64,000 bases of DNA from Idiomarina fontislapidosi. Lineage in GTDB: Bacteria; Pseudomonadota; Gammaproteobacteria; Enterobacterales; Alteromonadaceae. Location: positions 1 through 64,000 of the forward strand of contig NZ_QJST01000010.1 of the NCBI RefSeq assembly GCF_003226255.1. Reading direction: 5' to 3'. How positions within the stretch are numbered: position 1 is the first letter of the stretch; every line of letters begins with the position of its first letter. Below are positions 1 to 8,337 of this stretch, one piece after another. The translations under genes and the position numbers were made by a program. The notes beneath the pieces were generated by a model. It searched no databases. It was not told the DNA's origin and saw nothing but the letters and a program-made list of their open reading frames with translations.

Positions 1-2
1 TG

Positions 3-62
3 ACACTGTCTCAGCTAACCATCCACTTTGAAGGTCGACTGGATGGCCACATAGATTTATGA
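3..62 (+). CDS. C-terminal tail of a gene cut by the window edge, possibly a transposase
   Basis: An open frame enters from the left edge and ends at TGA 60-62, giving a 19-residue tail that finishes HIDL. The wording of the tail resembles the C-termini of some insertion-sequence transposases, but I cannot name a family from so few residues. It sits next to small unrecognised genes in an otherwise conserved neighbourhood, which fits a mobile-element origin. It could also be the end of an unrelated gene or a chance frame. Confidence 0.3.
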   Translation, partial: TLSQLTIHFEGRLDGHIDL

Positions 63-214
63 AAACTTGGCTGACACAGAATATTGAACACTCTCTTTAA
101 CATTTTCTTTAACGTGCTAGGTGGTACCTCCGGCTTTATCGCCGCCATAATGCTACTAGCGTCAAAAGACAACCATAATATTACCGATATGAGTTTAATC
201 TTTACATCTCACCT

Positions 215-679
215 TTAAACTTTATTCTCATAAGTATATTTTATCGAAGGAATATTTTTGAGCAATGACGCGAACTCAGTTTCATCGATATCACATGTGA
301 AAAAATTTCGATAAACATATTCCTGACCGCTAATCAAGACTAGTTCCATCCCTATAAAACCAAACTTTGAGTTCACTAGCCCTATCTCTAGCTCATCAAA
401 ACTAATAGTCAAATCCCCACCAAGAAAAATGCGTTCTTTTTCAAAATCGAAAGTTATCTGTGATGGATAAGTTCTCGTAGAAAAAATAATACCAACAGCT
501 AAGGCGATAGCAATTGGACCAAAAACTATCAAGACTAAAGACTTAAATAGCAAGTCTTTAGTCGTTGTCTCTAGCGTTAGGTAGGCAATTAAACTAATTA
601 ATGACACCATAACTAGCACAACAGTTTGAGGGTTATACCACTTCTTTATCAATGAAACCTGATTCAATTTTTCTACCAC
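215..679 (-). CDS. Hypothetical small membrane protein (two TM segments plus a soluble domain)
   Basis: This 154-residue protein has a short N-terminal cytosolic stretch, two hydrophobic segments at about residues 18-36 and 45-66, and a soluble C-terminal half of about 85 residues that reads as alternating beta strands. I do not recognise a family. The layout (two helices then a compact beta domain) is like that of small bacterial PH-like membrane proteins and like the interrupted gene near 43 kb in this window. Low GC and lack of synteny suggest recent acquisition. Function unknown. Confidence 0.5.
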   Translation of the reverse strand: MVEKLNQVSLIKKWYNPQTVVLVMVSLISLIAYLTLETTTKDLLFKSLVLIVFGPIAIALAVGIIFSTRTYPSQITFDFEKERIFLGGDLTISFDELEIGLVNSKFGFIGMELVLISGQEYVYRNFFTCDIDETEFASLLKNIPSIKYTYENKV

Positions 680-693
680 CTTTTAACCTAAAA

Positions 694-975
694 TTATCGT
701 GCTAAACGGCACCTTTGCATTCTCACTACTCGGACTTTACAAAGAAAATCATCATGAACATCGAATCGAGACGAGTCATATACGACTACATCGTAAAAAT
801 TGCATGCGGCGTTGAGTGTATAATTCACGCCCCGCTCAACTGCATAAGCGGTCGCAACTGAAGCAACAATACCAACAACTGGACCAAAAACTGTAACAGA
901 AACTCCAAATCCAGCTAATAGACCTGCAATTTCAGCCACCGCCACAGCCTGATCCTCCTCCATGGGTAATACCAC
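694..975 (-). CDS. Hypothetical small protein with a hydrophobic glycine/alanine-rich segment
   Basis: The frame is 93 codons. A GGAGGA ribosome-binding sequence inside it (about 958-963) precedes GTG codons near 951, so the real product may be about 83 residues starting GTG-GCG-GTG-GCT. The N-terminal half is a small-residue-rich hydrophobic segment, as in membrane-active peptides or holin-like proteins. The C-terminal half is polar and ends basic. It lies about 15 bp upstream of the 154-residue membrane protein and may be co-transcribed with it. No family recognised; the frame overlaps the next ORF. Confidence 0.3.
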   Translation of the reverse strand: MVLPMEEDQAVAVAEIAGLLAGFGVSVTVFGPVVGIVASVATAYAVERGVNYTLNAACNFYDVVVYDSSRFDVHDDFLCKVRVVRMQRCRLAR

Positions 976-1153
976 GCCCGGGGTCTATATACCCACCTTG
1001 ATCAATCCACCATCCCCCTAGACGTGGAACTGTCAGAGACGGCGAATGGAAGCCCACGATGAGGCGATGAAGGCTACGCTTCGTTATTTTTAATGGCAGA
1101 GGCGGTAGGTCCTGACGTTGAACGGCCTTGTTCAACATAGACAAAGAGCTCAT
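932..1153 (-). CDS. Possible small glycine-rich peptide with a GGGSGCGGG tail
   Basis: This 73-codon frame ends in a run of glycines around a single cysteine, preceded by a LGGWW segment that could be a double-glycine junction. Such tails occur in small secreted or bacteriocin-like peptides, but the N-terminal part does not look like a standard double-glycine leader, and no transporter or peptidase gene is next to it. The last 44 bp overlap the 694-975 frame, so only one of the two may be real. The call is speculative. Confidence 0.2.
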   Translation of the reverse strand: MSSLSMLNKAVQRQDLPPLPLKITKRSLHRLIVGFHSPSLTVPRLGGWWIDQGGYIDPGRGITHGGGSGCGGG

Positions 1154-1157
1154 TCAT

Positions 1158-1487
1158 AAGTACGAGTGGCGCTGTCTTTATAGACAACCGGTCTGTCGCT
1201 GGATCTCTTTAGAGTTTTCTTCGTTGATGGATTTTTCGAGCTGAGGGCGTATTTCTCGCTCACACTTGCACTTTGTTGAGCATAGGCTTGAGCACCAATT
1301 TGGATCATTGTGGACTATTTTGGTGCAAATAATCATAAAATACCGATTATTCATGTCATTCTGATGAAAAATTCAACAGCCCCTTTTTATATGTCTAGCA
1401 AACAGGTAGAATACGCGGCTATTTTCATCAACCCCTTGTCGGTTTAGACAACGTTGTTCACTTTCCGACATCAATAGGCTGTTCTTA
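1158..1487. other. 330-bp non-coding region upstream of typA
   Basis: No convincing gene lies here. The stretch holds a palindrome at 1172-1185 (TGTCT-N4-AGACA), two NtrC-like sites at 1291-1327, and the leader of typA with a TAGAAT -10-like hexamer at 1407-1412 but no clear -35. In E. coli the matching region separates divergent glnA and bipA/typA. I searched for a sigma-54 -24/-12 pair directed at the minus strand and did not find one. Confidence 0.5.
1291..1327. promoter_or_regulatory. Two NtrC-like enhancer sites (glnA type)
   Basis: Site A (1291-1307) reads GCACC-N5-GGATC and site B (1311-1327) reads TGGACTATTTTGGTGCA. The known NtrC consensus is TGCACC-N5-GGTGCA, and site B is close to the E. 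coli glnA upstream site. Centres are about 20 bp apart. In relatives these sites drive glnA transcribed away from typA, but the genes on that side here are small unknown ones. The match is by eye; binding is an inference. Confidence 0.45.
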
Positions 1488-3326
1488 ATGACAACTCAGG
1501 CATTTGATATTAATAAACTTCGCAATATCGCGATTATTGCGCACGTTGACCATGGTAAAACCACTTTGGTCGACAAGCTGCTTCAACAATCTGGCACGTT
1601 AGCAAGCCGCGGTGAGCTCGAAGAGCGCATCATGGACTCAAACGATCTAGAAAAAGAACGTGGTATTACCATCCTCGCTAAAAACACAGCGATCAACTGG
1701 CAAGACTACCGCATCAACATTCTAGATACTCCTGGCCACGCCGACTTTGGTGGTGAGGTTGAGCGTGTTATGTCAATGGCTGACTCAGTATTGCTACTGG
1801 TAGATGCTGTTGATGGTCCAATGCCGCAAACTCGCTTTGTAACTCAAAAAGCGTTTGCTCACGGACTTAATCCAATCGTCGTTATTAATAAAATTGACCG
1901 TCCAGGCGCACGTCCTGACTGGGTTATGGATCAAGTGTTTGATTTGTTCGACAACCTTGGCGCGACCGATGAGCAGTTGGACTTCCCTGTTATCTATGCA
2001 TCAGCATTGAACGGTTGGGCAAGTTTGGACGCAGAACAATCGGGCGGCGATATGACGCCATTGTTCGAAACTATCGTTGACCAAGTCAGTCATCCAGATG
2101 CGGATCCTGAAGGCGATCTGCAAATGCAGATTTCTCAGTTGGACTACTCAAGCTACTTAGGTGTTATCGGTATCGGCCGTGTTACTCAAGGTAGCGTTAA
2201 GGTTAACCAACAAGTGACTATCGTGGGTGCCGACGGCGAAACACGCAATGGTAAAGTTGGCCAGGTATTTAACTACCTTGGTTTAGACCGTATCGATGCG
2301 CAAGCTGCGCACGCAGGTGATATCTGTGCGATTACGGGTTTAGGTGAATTAAAAATCTCTGACACAGTATGCGCTGTGGGTAAACCGAACCCGCTTAAGC
2401 CATTGACGGTTGACGAGCCAACAGTGACCATGACTTTCCAAGTCAACACGTCACCGTTCGCAGGTAAAGAAGGTAAGTTCGTAACCTCTCGCCAGATCCT
2501 TGAGCGTTTACAACAAGAACTGGTTCACAACGTTGCACTACGCGTTGAAGAAACCGATAACCCAGATAAGTTTCGCGTATCAGGCCGTGGTGAATTGCAC
2601 TTAGGCGTTTTGATCGAGAACATGCGTCGTGAAGGCTTCGAGCTCGCAGTATCGCGTCCAGAAGTTATCATCAAGCATGAAGATGGTCAGAAGATGGAAC
2701 CGTACGAAACACTGACGGTTGATATCGAAGATCAACACCAAGGCGCTGTCATGGAGAAGCTTGGCTTACGTAAAGCTGAGATGACTGACATGAATCCAGA
2801 TGGTAAAGGCCGTGTGCGTATCGACTTTGAAGTACCTAGCCGTGGCTTGATTGGTTTCCAAACCGAGTTCATGACCCTGACTTCAGGTACGGGTTTGATG
2901 TACCACACATTTGACCACTATGGTCCGCATAAAGGCGGTACTATCGGTCAACGTGTCAATGGCGTATTGATCTCTAACGCACAGGGCAAAGCACTGACCT
3001 ACGCACTATTTAACTTGCAAGAGCGTGGTAAATTGTTTGCATCGCACGGTGACGAAGTGTACGAAGGTCAAATCATCGGTATTCATAACCGTTCTAACGA
3101 CCTGACTGTTAACTGTTTGAAAGGTAAGCAGTTAACCAACGTACGTGCTTCAGGTACTGACGATGCACAAACCTTGAGCCCACCGATCCGTTATACACTT
3201 GAGCAAGCGCTTGAGTTTATCAACGATGACGAATTGGTTGAGGTAACGCCGGTATCTATCCGTATTCGTAAGCGTGCGCTCACTGAAAACGAGCGTAAAC
3301 GTGCAAGCCGCGAGCCTAAGAGCTAA
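1488..3326 (+). CDS. typA: Ribosome-associated GTPase TypA/BipA
   Basis: The protein is a translational GTPase of the EF-G-like family that acts on the ribosome and 50S assembly, mainly under stress and cold. The G1 loop HVDHGKTT lies at residues 19-26, followed by [18 protein letters not shown] and [10 protein letters not shown], and then the EF-G-like domains and the TypA-specific C-terminal domain. Its 612 residues match the usual length of about 607. The ATG at 1488 gives the standard N-terminus. A strong bidirectional terminator follows the stop codon. The regulatory region upstream resembles the shared glnA/typA region of enteric bacteria. Confidence 0.97.
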   Translation: MTTQAFDINKLRNIAIIAHVDHGKTTLVDKLLQQSGTLASRGELEERIMDSNDLEKERGITILAKNTAINWQDYRINILDTPGHADFGGEVERVMSMADSVLLLVDAVDGPMPQTRFVTQKAFAHGLNPIVVINKIDRPGARPDWVMDQVFDLFDNLGATDEQLDFPVIYASALNGWASLDAEQSGGDMTPLFETIVDQVSHPDADPEGDLQMQISQLDYSSYLGVIGIGRVTQGSVKVNQQVTIVGADGETRNGKVGQVFNYLGLDRIDAQAAHAGDICAITGLGELKISDTVCAVGKPNPLKPLTVDEPTVTMTFQVNTSPFAGKEGKFVTSRQILERLQQELVHNVALRVEETDNPDKFRVSGRGELHLGVLIENMRREGFELAVSRPEVIIKHEDGQKMEPYETLTVDIEDQHQGAVMEKLGLRKAEMTDMNPDGKGRVRIDFEVPSRGLIGFQTEFMTLTSGTGLMYHTFDHYGPHKGGTIGQRVNGVLISNAQGKALTYALFNLQERGKLFASHGDEVYEGQIIGIHNRSNDLTVNCLKGKQLTNVRASGTDDAQTLSPPIRYTLEQALEFINDDELVEVTPVSIRIRKRALTENERKRASREPKS

Positions 3327-3344
3327 GCGTCGCAATAGCACAAT

Positions 3345-3373
3345 AAAAAACCCGCCAATCGGCGGGTTTTTTT
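3345..3373. terminator. Bidirectional intrinsic terminator between typA and trhA
   Basis: Six A residues, a GC-rich stem CCCGCC (3351-3356) paired with GGCGGG (3361-3366) around a four-base AATC loop, then seven T residues. It serves typA on the plus strand and trhA on the minus strand. Confidence 0.9.
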
Positions 3374-3387
3374 ATGTTGGGATGTAG

Positions 3388-4050
3388 TTACTGCGCTGCG
3401 ACTAACTCGGGTTGCGGCAACACATAATAAAAAATTGAGAAGAAGTGTAGAATACTGCCCGCTAATACAAACAAGTGCCAAATCGCATGGTGATAGGGCA
3501 TCTGCTTACGCACATAAAACACAACGCCTAAGGTATAGGCTAAACCACCGGCTAGCAGCAATAACAAACCACCCGTATCGACATTATCCAGCATCGGTTT
3601 GATGGCAATCAACGCCATCCAGCCCATGCCCAGGTATAAACTCAATGACAGCCATTTAGGTGGCTTTTTCACGCCCAGCTCAAGTACCACGCCAATCAGT
3701 GCAATACCCCACGCTACACCGAGCAATGTCCAGCCCCATGGGCCGCGTAAATTAATCAGTGCAAAAGGTGTGTAGGTGCCCGCGATAAGCACAAAAATGG
3801 CTGCGTGATCGAGCTGCTGAAAGATTGCTTTTATGCGTGGCCATGGAAATGCGTGATACAGCGTCGATGCGGTGTAAAGCAATATAAGACTCGCACCATA
3901 GATACTCGCCGACACAACATGCCACGTATCACCATAAGCGACTGACCACATCAGCATCGCTACCAGGCCCACGATACTTAAAACGGCACCAATGCCATGG
4001 GTTAACGCATGCGCAACCTCTTCGAGCACCGTGTAAGACTTATTTGTCAT
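3388..4050 (-). CDS. trhA: PAQR/hemolysin III family membrane protein TrhA
   Basis: This 220-residue integral membrane protein has seven hydrophobic segments and the family signatures near the N-terminus (EEVAHALTHGIGAVLS), the STLYHAFPW motif, LDHAAIFVLIAGTYTPF, and a C-terminal HHAIWHLFVLAGSILHFF. The histidine and aspartate residues in these motifs are the metal-binding residues of the PAQR superfamily. E. coli TrhA (YqfA) has been tied to membrane-energetics homeostasis; the hemolysin name is historical. The start overlaps the stop of the upstream DUF3081 gene by 4 nt (ATGA), so the pair is probably translationally coupled. Confidence 0.92.
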   Translation of the reverse strand: MTNKSYTVLEEVAHALTHGIGAVLSIVGLVAMLMWSVAYGDTWHVVSASIYGASLILLYTASTLYHAFPWPRIKAIFQQLDHAAIFVLIAGTYTPFALINLRGPWGWTLLGVAWGIALIGVVLELGVKKPPKWLSLSLYLGMGWMALIAIKPMLDNVDTGGLLLLLAGGLAYTLGVVFYVRKQMPYHHAIWHLFVLAGSILHFFSIFYYVLPQPELVAAQ

Positions 4051-4328
4051 CCTCGTTCTAACCCCGGGGTTTCATAACCCTCGCTGATATTCTTAAGGGC
4101 ACGAATAAACTGGTCAAACTGCTTACCGTTGTCATAATCCAAACGATACTTATTATGGAACTCCAACGTCAGTTTTACACCATGCCCTTCTAAAAATACG
4201 GTATATCCATCGTGATCAGTATAAGCAGTAATACCATCAAGGACGTGCTTACCTTGTTTTGCTTCGCCATGCTCGTGAATTTTCTCGTAAGCATCCAAAA
4301 TTAGACGAAAATCGACTTCATTTTTCAT
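4047..4328 (-). CDS. DUF3081 family protein
   Basis: A 93-residue soluble protein with a charged N-terminus, GKHVLDGITAYTDHDGYTVFLEGHGVKL in its centre (residues about 27-53) and a FHNKYRLDYDN segment. This matches my recollection of DUF3081, a family of short proteins found mostly in marine gammaproteobacteria with no known function. It is the first gene of a two-gene unit with trhA. The promoter region to its right carries a TACGT-N4-ACGTA inverted repeat shared with the divergent TetR gene. Confidence 0.65.
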   Translation of the reverse strand: MKNEVDFRLILDAYEKIHEHGEAKQGKHVLDGITAYTDHDGYTVFLEGHGVKLTLEFHNKYRLDYDNGKQFDQFIRALKNISEGYETPGLERG

Positions 4329-4362
4329 GCACTGTCTCCTTGCTTGTCCATTAATGTATACA

Positions 4363-4376
4363 TACGTTCATACGTA
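4363..4376. promoter_or_regulatory. Inverted repeat, possible AcrR/TetR-type operator
   Basis: TACGT (4363-4367), spacer TCAT, ACGTA (4372-4376), inside a longer ATACATAC-containing stretch. A second ATACATAC copy lies at 4469-4476, just upstream of the TetR gene. The E. coli AcrR operator starts with the same TACATAC half, so autoregulation by the divergent TetR protein is a reasonable inference. Confidence 0.4.
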
Positions 4377-4540
4377 CCATCGCCGTGACTAGACTTGTTC
4401 TGCTCCAAATGCCCTTTCAGAGTCTATCGAAATTGGTCAGTTGTCAAATCGATCAGTGTTTATAAAATATACATACAATAATGCATGATAAGAAGAAAAT
4501 CGCTATAATTAAGCGGTATTTCAATTCTGTGAGGTGTAAT

Positions 4541-5155
4541 TTGGTTAGGCGTACAAAAGAAGACGCGCTTGCGACGCGGTCACAGTTGCTTGATGCAGCT
4601 GAGCGCGTATTCAGCGAGCGCGGTGTCACCCATACGTCGATGGCGCAAGTCGCCGAGGCAGCGGGCGTCACACGTGGCGCTATTTACCACCATTTTAGCA
4701 ATAAAATGGCGTTGATTGAGTCGTTGATGGAGCGTGTGCGTTTGCCCATTGATGAAATGCGCGAGCAGATTGCACAACAACCTGAGTTCGATGCCCTTGT
4801 TGAAATCCAAGAGCGTACCAATGAGTTCTTAAACCGTGTGGCCACTGACCCACGCGTGCAAGCACTGGCGAATATCCTCATGCATAAGTGCGAATATATT
4901 GATGAGGTTAACCCAATCAAGCTACGTCATTTGAGTGGTCGTAATGACTGTATTTGCGATGTCGAGGCGTTATTTGAAAAAGCCATTCGTGATGGCCAGC
5001 TCCCGCCTAAGGTAAGTCCACGGATCGCGGTTATTGGCCTATTTGGACTCGTGGATGGGTTAATTTACAACTGGCTGATGGATGATGGCTACTTCCCGTT
5101 AGTAGAGTACGGAGAAGCAGCCATAGATATCTACGTTAAAGGCCTTAGCGCTTAA
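4541..5155 (+). CDS. TetR/AcrR family transcriptional regulator
   Basis: The N-terminal helix-turn-helix (about residues 10-57 from the chosen start) contains SQLLDAAERVFSERG, TSMAQVAEAAGVTRGAIYHHF and SNKMALIESL, the classic AcrR/TtgR signature. The C-terminal part is a ligand-binding helical bundle of the AcrR type. I chose the TTG at 4541 because GAGG sits 6 nt upstream and the product then begins VRRTKEDAL like relatives; the ATG at 4481 would add 20 unlikely residues. AcrR-type regulators normally lie next to an RND efflux operon, and none is adjacent here. Stop-to-stop distance to the convergent reductase is 3 nt. Confidence 0.85.
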   Translation: MVRRTKEDALATRSQLLDAAERVFSERGVTHTSMAQVAEAAGVTRGAIYHHFSNKMALIESLMERVRLPIDEMREQIAQQPEFDALVEIQERTNEFLNRVATDPRVQALANILMHKCEYIDEVNPIKLRHLSGRNDCICDVEALFEKAIRDGQLPPKVSPRIAVIGLFGLVDGLIYNWLMDDGYFPLVEYGEAAIDIYVKGLSA

Positions 5156-5158
5156 AAC

Positions 5159-5671
5159 TCAGTCACCTTGACTAAGAAAGTTAGTGAGAAAGTCCTCATC
5201 CATTGCAGCAATGGTTTCATCATTGGCATTCGGGCAGCATGCAAACAACGGTGCTGTCCATGCTTGTACATTGCCTAAAATGTCACGCAAATGACTCAAT
5301 CCACGAATACCACCTAAACCACCCGGCGATGCAGCGGCTAACAACACTTTTTTGCCTTTCCACACTTGCCCATCAACACGCGAGGTCCAGTCGATGGCAT
5401 TTTTAATCAAGGGTGACACCGATGCATTATATTCGGGGCTTACAAGCACCACTTTATCCGCTGCGGCCACCGCCTTTGCCAATTGTTGCATCGCCTTGGG
5501 CACACCCTCAGCCTGCTCATGATCCCCATGGTAGATAGGTGCATCAAGTGCATCTGCATCAAGCAGTTCGAAATCAAACGTGTGTTTTTCTGCGACTTGC
5601 ACCAAGCGATGCTTTAATTTTGTATTCAGTGACTCTTTACGACGACTACCGCCAATAAACAAAATACTCAT
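5159..5671 (-). CDS. NAD(P)H-dependent FMN reductase (ChrR/YieF-like)
   Basis: This 170-residue flavodoxin-fold protein shows the FMN-phosphate loop GGSRRKESLN at residues 7-16 and the PEYNASVSPLIKNAIDW block (about 79-95) typical of NADPH-dependent FMN reductases that reduce quinones, chromate or azo compounds in the cytosol. The GG-containing SPGGLGGIRG loop is also conserved. It lies 21 nt downstream of the DUF2959 lipoprotein on the same strand and probably belongs to that transcript. The exact substrate cannot be read from the sequence. Confidence 0.85.
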   Translation of the reverse strand: MSILFIGGSRRKESLNTKLKHRLVQVAEKHTFDFELLDADALDAPIYHGDHEQAEGVPKAMQQLAKAVAAADKVVLVSPEYNASVSPLIKNAIDWTSRVDGQVWKGKKVLLAAASPGGLGGIRGLSHLRDILGNVQAWTAPLFACCPNANDETIAAMDEDFLTNFLSQGD

Positions 5672-5692
5672 GAAAACTCCTGTGATAATGGA

Positions 5693-6337
5693 TTAAGCAC
5701 CACTGTTCATACTTTCGATAAAGCGGTTAGATTCAGCAATCGCTGATTCCATATCCTTAATTAGATCTGAAATATCCGTCTGCAGGCGATTAAATTCGCC
5801 GCGGATGGCATCAATGGCACGCGCATTTAAGTTATGTTTAAGATACAGCACGTTGTCCTGCATTTTCTGCAATACCGGATCCATCTTACCTGCCGCACGT
5901 TCCATCACGCGAATCAACTCGCTGTAATGACGCTCAGTCTCACGCAAACGACGCTCGCTTTCTCTGCGCATCGCATCGTTACTATATAACTCGAGCTCTT
6001 CGCTCCATTCGTCGAATAAGTCCTGCGCGACGTCATCCACCTCGGCGATACGCTCGTTCACGCGCTCAGCTGCCGATTTACTTGCCTCGTAATCATCACT
6101 CAACGCATTGTAGCGCTCTTCAAGCTCACCACCATCAAACTGAAGTAACGCATCGAGGCGCTCCAACGCTGATTTAAACTCTTCTTGAGCATCGCTTTGC
6201 GCATCCTTGGCATCGTCGACACGATCAACCAGAATGTCACGCTTCTCGATACCTAACTTCTCCATCGCGCCATAGTAGGCGCTTTGGCAACCTACTAAGA
6301 ACAGCAATGTCATAATGCTTAATCCAATTTTTCTCAT
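5693..6337 (-). CDS. DUF2959 family lipoprotein
   Basis: A 214-residue protein with a lipoprotein signal peptide (hydrophobic stretch then LVGC, lipidated Cys17) and a long, highly charged helical body of about 180 residues predicted to form coiled coils. The YYGAMEKLGIEKRDILVDRV segment after the lipidation site is characteristic of DUF2959, common in marine gammaproteobacteria and uncharacterised. Its start overlaps the stop of the YqaE-like gene (TAATG), so the two are translationally coupled. A role in envelope stress is possible but not shown. Confidence 0.8.
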   Translation of the reverse strand: MRKIGLSIMTLLFLVGCQSAYYGAMEKLGIEKRDILVDRVDDAKDAQSDAQEEFKSALERLDALLQFDGGELEERYNALSDDYEASKSAAERVNERIAEVDDVAQDLFDEWSEELELYSNDAMRRESERRLRETERHYSELIRVMERAAGKMDPVLQKMQDNVLYLKHNLNARAIDAIRGEFNRLQTDISDLIKDMESAIAESNRFIESMNSGA

Positions 6338-6573
6338 TAGTCTCCCCTTACAGCGCGAACCAATCGTTCATCACGTTTATCTTGATTGTAACTACGTACG
6401 ACCAAAATCGCGTGAATGATCGCTAGGATATAGACCAAACCCAAGGCGCCGAATGAAAAAACAAACAACACGATACCTAACGCTGTGAGTATCACGTTAA
6501 ACAACAATTGGAAGATCCGCCCGGTGGTTAATACCGCCAGTGGTGGAATTAAAACAGCTAAAATGTAACGCAT
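6337..6573 (-). CDS. YqaE/Pmp3 family membrane protein
   Basis: A 78-residue protein with two hydrophobic helices (about 1-30 and 30-60) and the family signature of a short N-terminus with an ILAVLIPPLAV block, then GLVYILAIIHAIL. The basic C-terminal tail is cytosolic. Pmp3/YqaE proteins are stress-induced modulators of membrane potential in bacteria, yeast and plants. It is first in a likely operon with the DUF2959 lipoprotein and the FMN reductase. Confidence 0.8.
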   Translation of the reverse strand: MRYILAVLIPPLAVLTTGRIFQLLFNVILTALGIVLFVFSFGALGLVYILAIIHAILVVRSYNQDKRDERLVRAVRGD

Positions 6574-6651
6574 AAAAACCCCCTATCGAGATAAATGAAA
6601 TCCCCCCGTAACATCTTATATTAATGCATTGGTTGCAGGCGAAACACAAGT

Positions 6652-7368
6652 TTAATAGGGTAATCGTTCTCCATTCCAGTGAAACAAACCTCCGGAATCC
6701 TCAGGTTTCAGTCCTTCAATTACCTTTACAATGCGCTCAGCTGATAGCGCTGGTGAATAAAGCTTATCGTCAGGCACTCGCTTCTGAAACGGCTTAGAGA
6801 GTTGCGTGTCTGTAGTGCCAGGATGAATCGCTGCCACTACAAAAGACTTGTGCGAGCGCTTCAATTCAATCGCCGCCGTTTTTAACAACATATTTAACGC
6901 CGCTTTACTGCCACGATAGCTGTACCAACCGCCTAAGTAGTTATCCTCGATACTGCCGACCTTCGCCGATAACTGCACAAAGAAACGACTCTGCTTCTTA
7001 TCCAATAACGACTTACACGCTTTGAGAATCATTAAAGGCATGACAGCATTGACGCTAAAGAGCTTACTCAAGTTAGCTTCATTTAAATCGTCGAGCTGCT
7101 TTTCTGGAAACGTGTCATCGTCGTGCAGCATACCGATGGTCGACACGACACCTTCAAGCACCTCTCCGCGCTCGCTGAACTCATTCACCCAGGCATGCAA
7201 ATGAGTTGAGGTATAATCCTCGATGGTGGTGTAATGAACGCCTGCAACACGTTCAGTAATGGGGTGACGCGAGACAGCAATCAATGTGCTGTCATTGAAC
7301 TTTTGCTTCAGCGCTTTCGTTAATGAAAGTCCGAGACCGCCGCCGGCACCAAAGACTACAATTGCCAT
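6652..7368 (-). CDS. Short-chain dehydrogenase/reductase (C-factor/CsgA-like)
   Basis: This 238-residue Rossmann protein begins with the nucleotide-binding GAGGGLGLSL (residues 7-16). It has a VSTIGML strand and loop, an active-site serine region (VQLSAKVGS), and the YSYRGSKAAL catalytic Tyr-Lys pair, then HPGTTDTQLSKPF, which is typical of the C-factor-like subgroup. It should be an NAD(P)H-dependent oxidoreductase; the substrate is unknown. It is divergent from yihY with 65 bp between starts and lies 78 bp upstream of the YqaE-like gene. Confidence 0.85.
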   Translation of the reverse strand: MAIVVFGAGGGLGLSLTKALKQKFNDSTLIAVSRHPITERVAGVHYTTIEDYTSTHLHAWVNEFSERGEVLEGVVSTIGMLHDDDTFPEKQLDDLNEANLSKLFSVNAVMPLMILKACKSLLDKKQSRFFVQLSAKVGSIEDNYLGGWYSYRGSKAALNMLLKTAAIELKRSHKSFVVAAIHPGTTDTQLSKPFQKRVPDDKLYSPALSAERIVKVIEGLKPEDSGGLFHWNGERLPY

Positions 7369-7433
7369 CCTGTGCTTTCTCCATCAATATAAGACTAATT
7401 CAACTTACGCAGAGACAAGTGATTTTGACCAAC

Positions 7434-8282
7434 ATGAACTGGAAACTTTGGCTAAAACATGGCTTTAAATTTTCTCGACACGTCGCGCTTCGCAGTCAGT
7501 CCGATGCGATTAACGTGACCGCGGGACACTTAACCTATGTCAGCCTATTGTCTCTGGTGCCACTGTTAGTGGTGACGTTCACCGTGTTTTCTGCATTCCC
7601 TGTATTTGATGATTTAAAAAACAATATCGAAAGCGCTTTGTTTGCCAATTTATTACCCACCTCGGGCGAACAACTGAAAGAATACATTGACCAGTTTGTT
7701 GGCAATGCATCACAGATGACGGCAGTGGGTATCGCTTTCTTGTTTTTCGTCGCAGTGGCGTTGATTTCGGCGATAGATTCGGCGTTAAATAATATTTGGC
7801 GTGACACGAGTAGTCGTCGCTGGACGGTTTCATTTGCCATTTATTGGATGATATTAACACTGGGACCCGTGCTGATTGGCACAGGCCTCGCTGCAACATC
7901 TTATTTGGTTTCGTTGTCACAGTTTGCCGAGGATTACGTCTCGGGTATTCGTAGCTTTATGCTCTCAATCGTGCCTATTGTGACCAGTTTCGTCGCATTT
8001 GTGTTGTTGTACCAATTGGTGCCCAACCGTCCCGTAAAATTTCGTTATGCGGCTTTTGGCGCGGCGTTTTCGGCCATCTTGTTTGAAGTAAGCAAACAAA
8101 TATTTTCGCTCTACATTACGCATTTTCCAACGTACCAAGCGATATATGGGGCTCTTGCTACGGTGCCTATTCTAATTGTTTGGATTTACCTGTCATGGCT
8201 GATTGTGCTGGCGGGCGCGGAGATGACCGTGAGTTTAGAAGAGTACCGCTTAATCCATAAAAAACGCACACGCTCGGATTGA
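7434..8282 (+). CDS. yihY: YihY family inner membrane protein
   Basis: The protein has about six transmembrane segments and the YihY/BrkB signatures [15 protein letters not shown] near the N-terminus, DSALNNIW, and [16 protein letters not shown] chose the ATG at 7434 (282 residues), which gives the expected [10 protein letters not shown] start; upstream frame extends into the SDR gene. The family was once called RNase BN in error and its function is not settled. It begins the yihY-dtd-yiiD block conserved in enterics. Confidence 0.9.
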   Translation: MNWKLWLKHGFKFSRHVALRSQSDAINVTAGHLTYVSLLSLVPLLVVTFTVFSAFPVFDDLKNNIESALFANLLPTSGEQLKEYIDQFVGNASQMTAVGIAFLFFVAVALISAIDSALNNIWRDTSSRRWTVSFAIYWMILTLGPVLIGTGLAATSYLVSLSQFAEDYVSGIRSFMLSIVPIVTSFVAFVLLYQLVPNRPVKFRYAAFGAAFSAILFEVSKQIFSLYITHFPTYQAIYGALATVPILIVWIYLSWLIVLAGAEMTVSLEEYRLIHKKRTRSD

Positions 8283-8337
8283 TCTGTGCACCAGAATCGA
8301 CAACCATATACATTTTTTACGGGTGAGAGTCGCTAGC

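Noticed and set aside
1158-1290. Sigma-54 promoter for a minus-strand gene
   Set aside because: I looked for GG-N10-GC in that direction and found no convincing pair, so the NtrC-like sites have no visible matching promoter.
7535-7920. Two minus-strand frames of about 100 codons inside yihY
   Set aside because: Antisense shadows of a conserved gene with no start signals.
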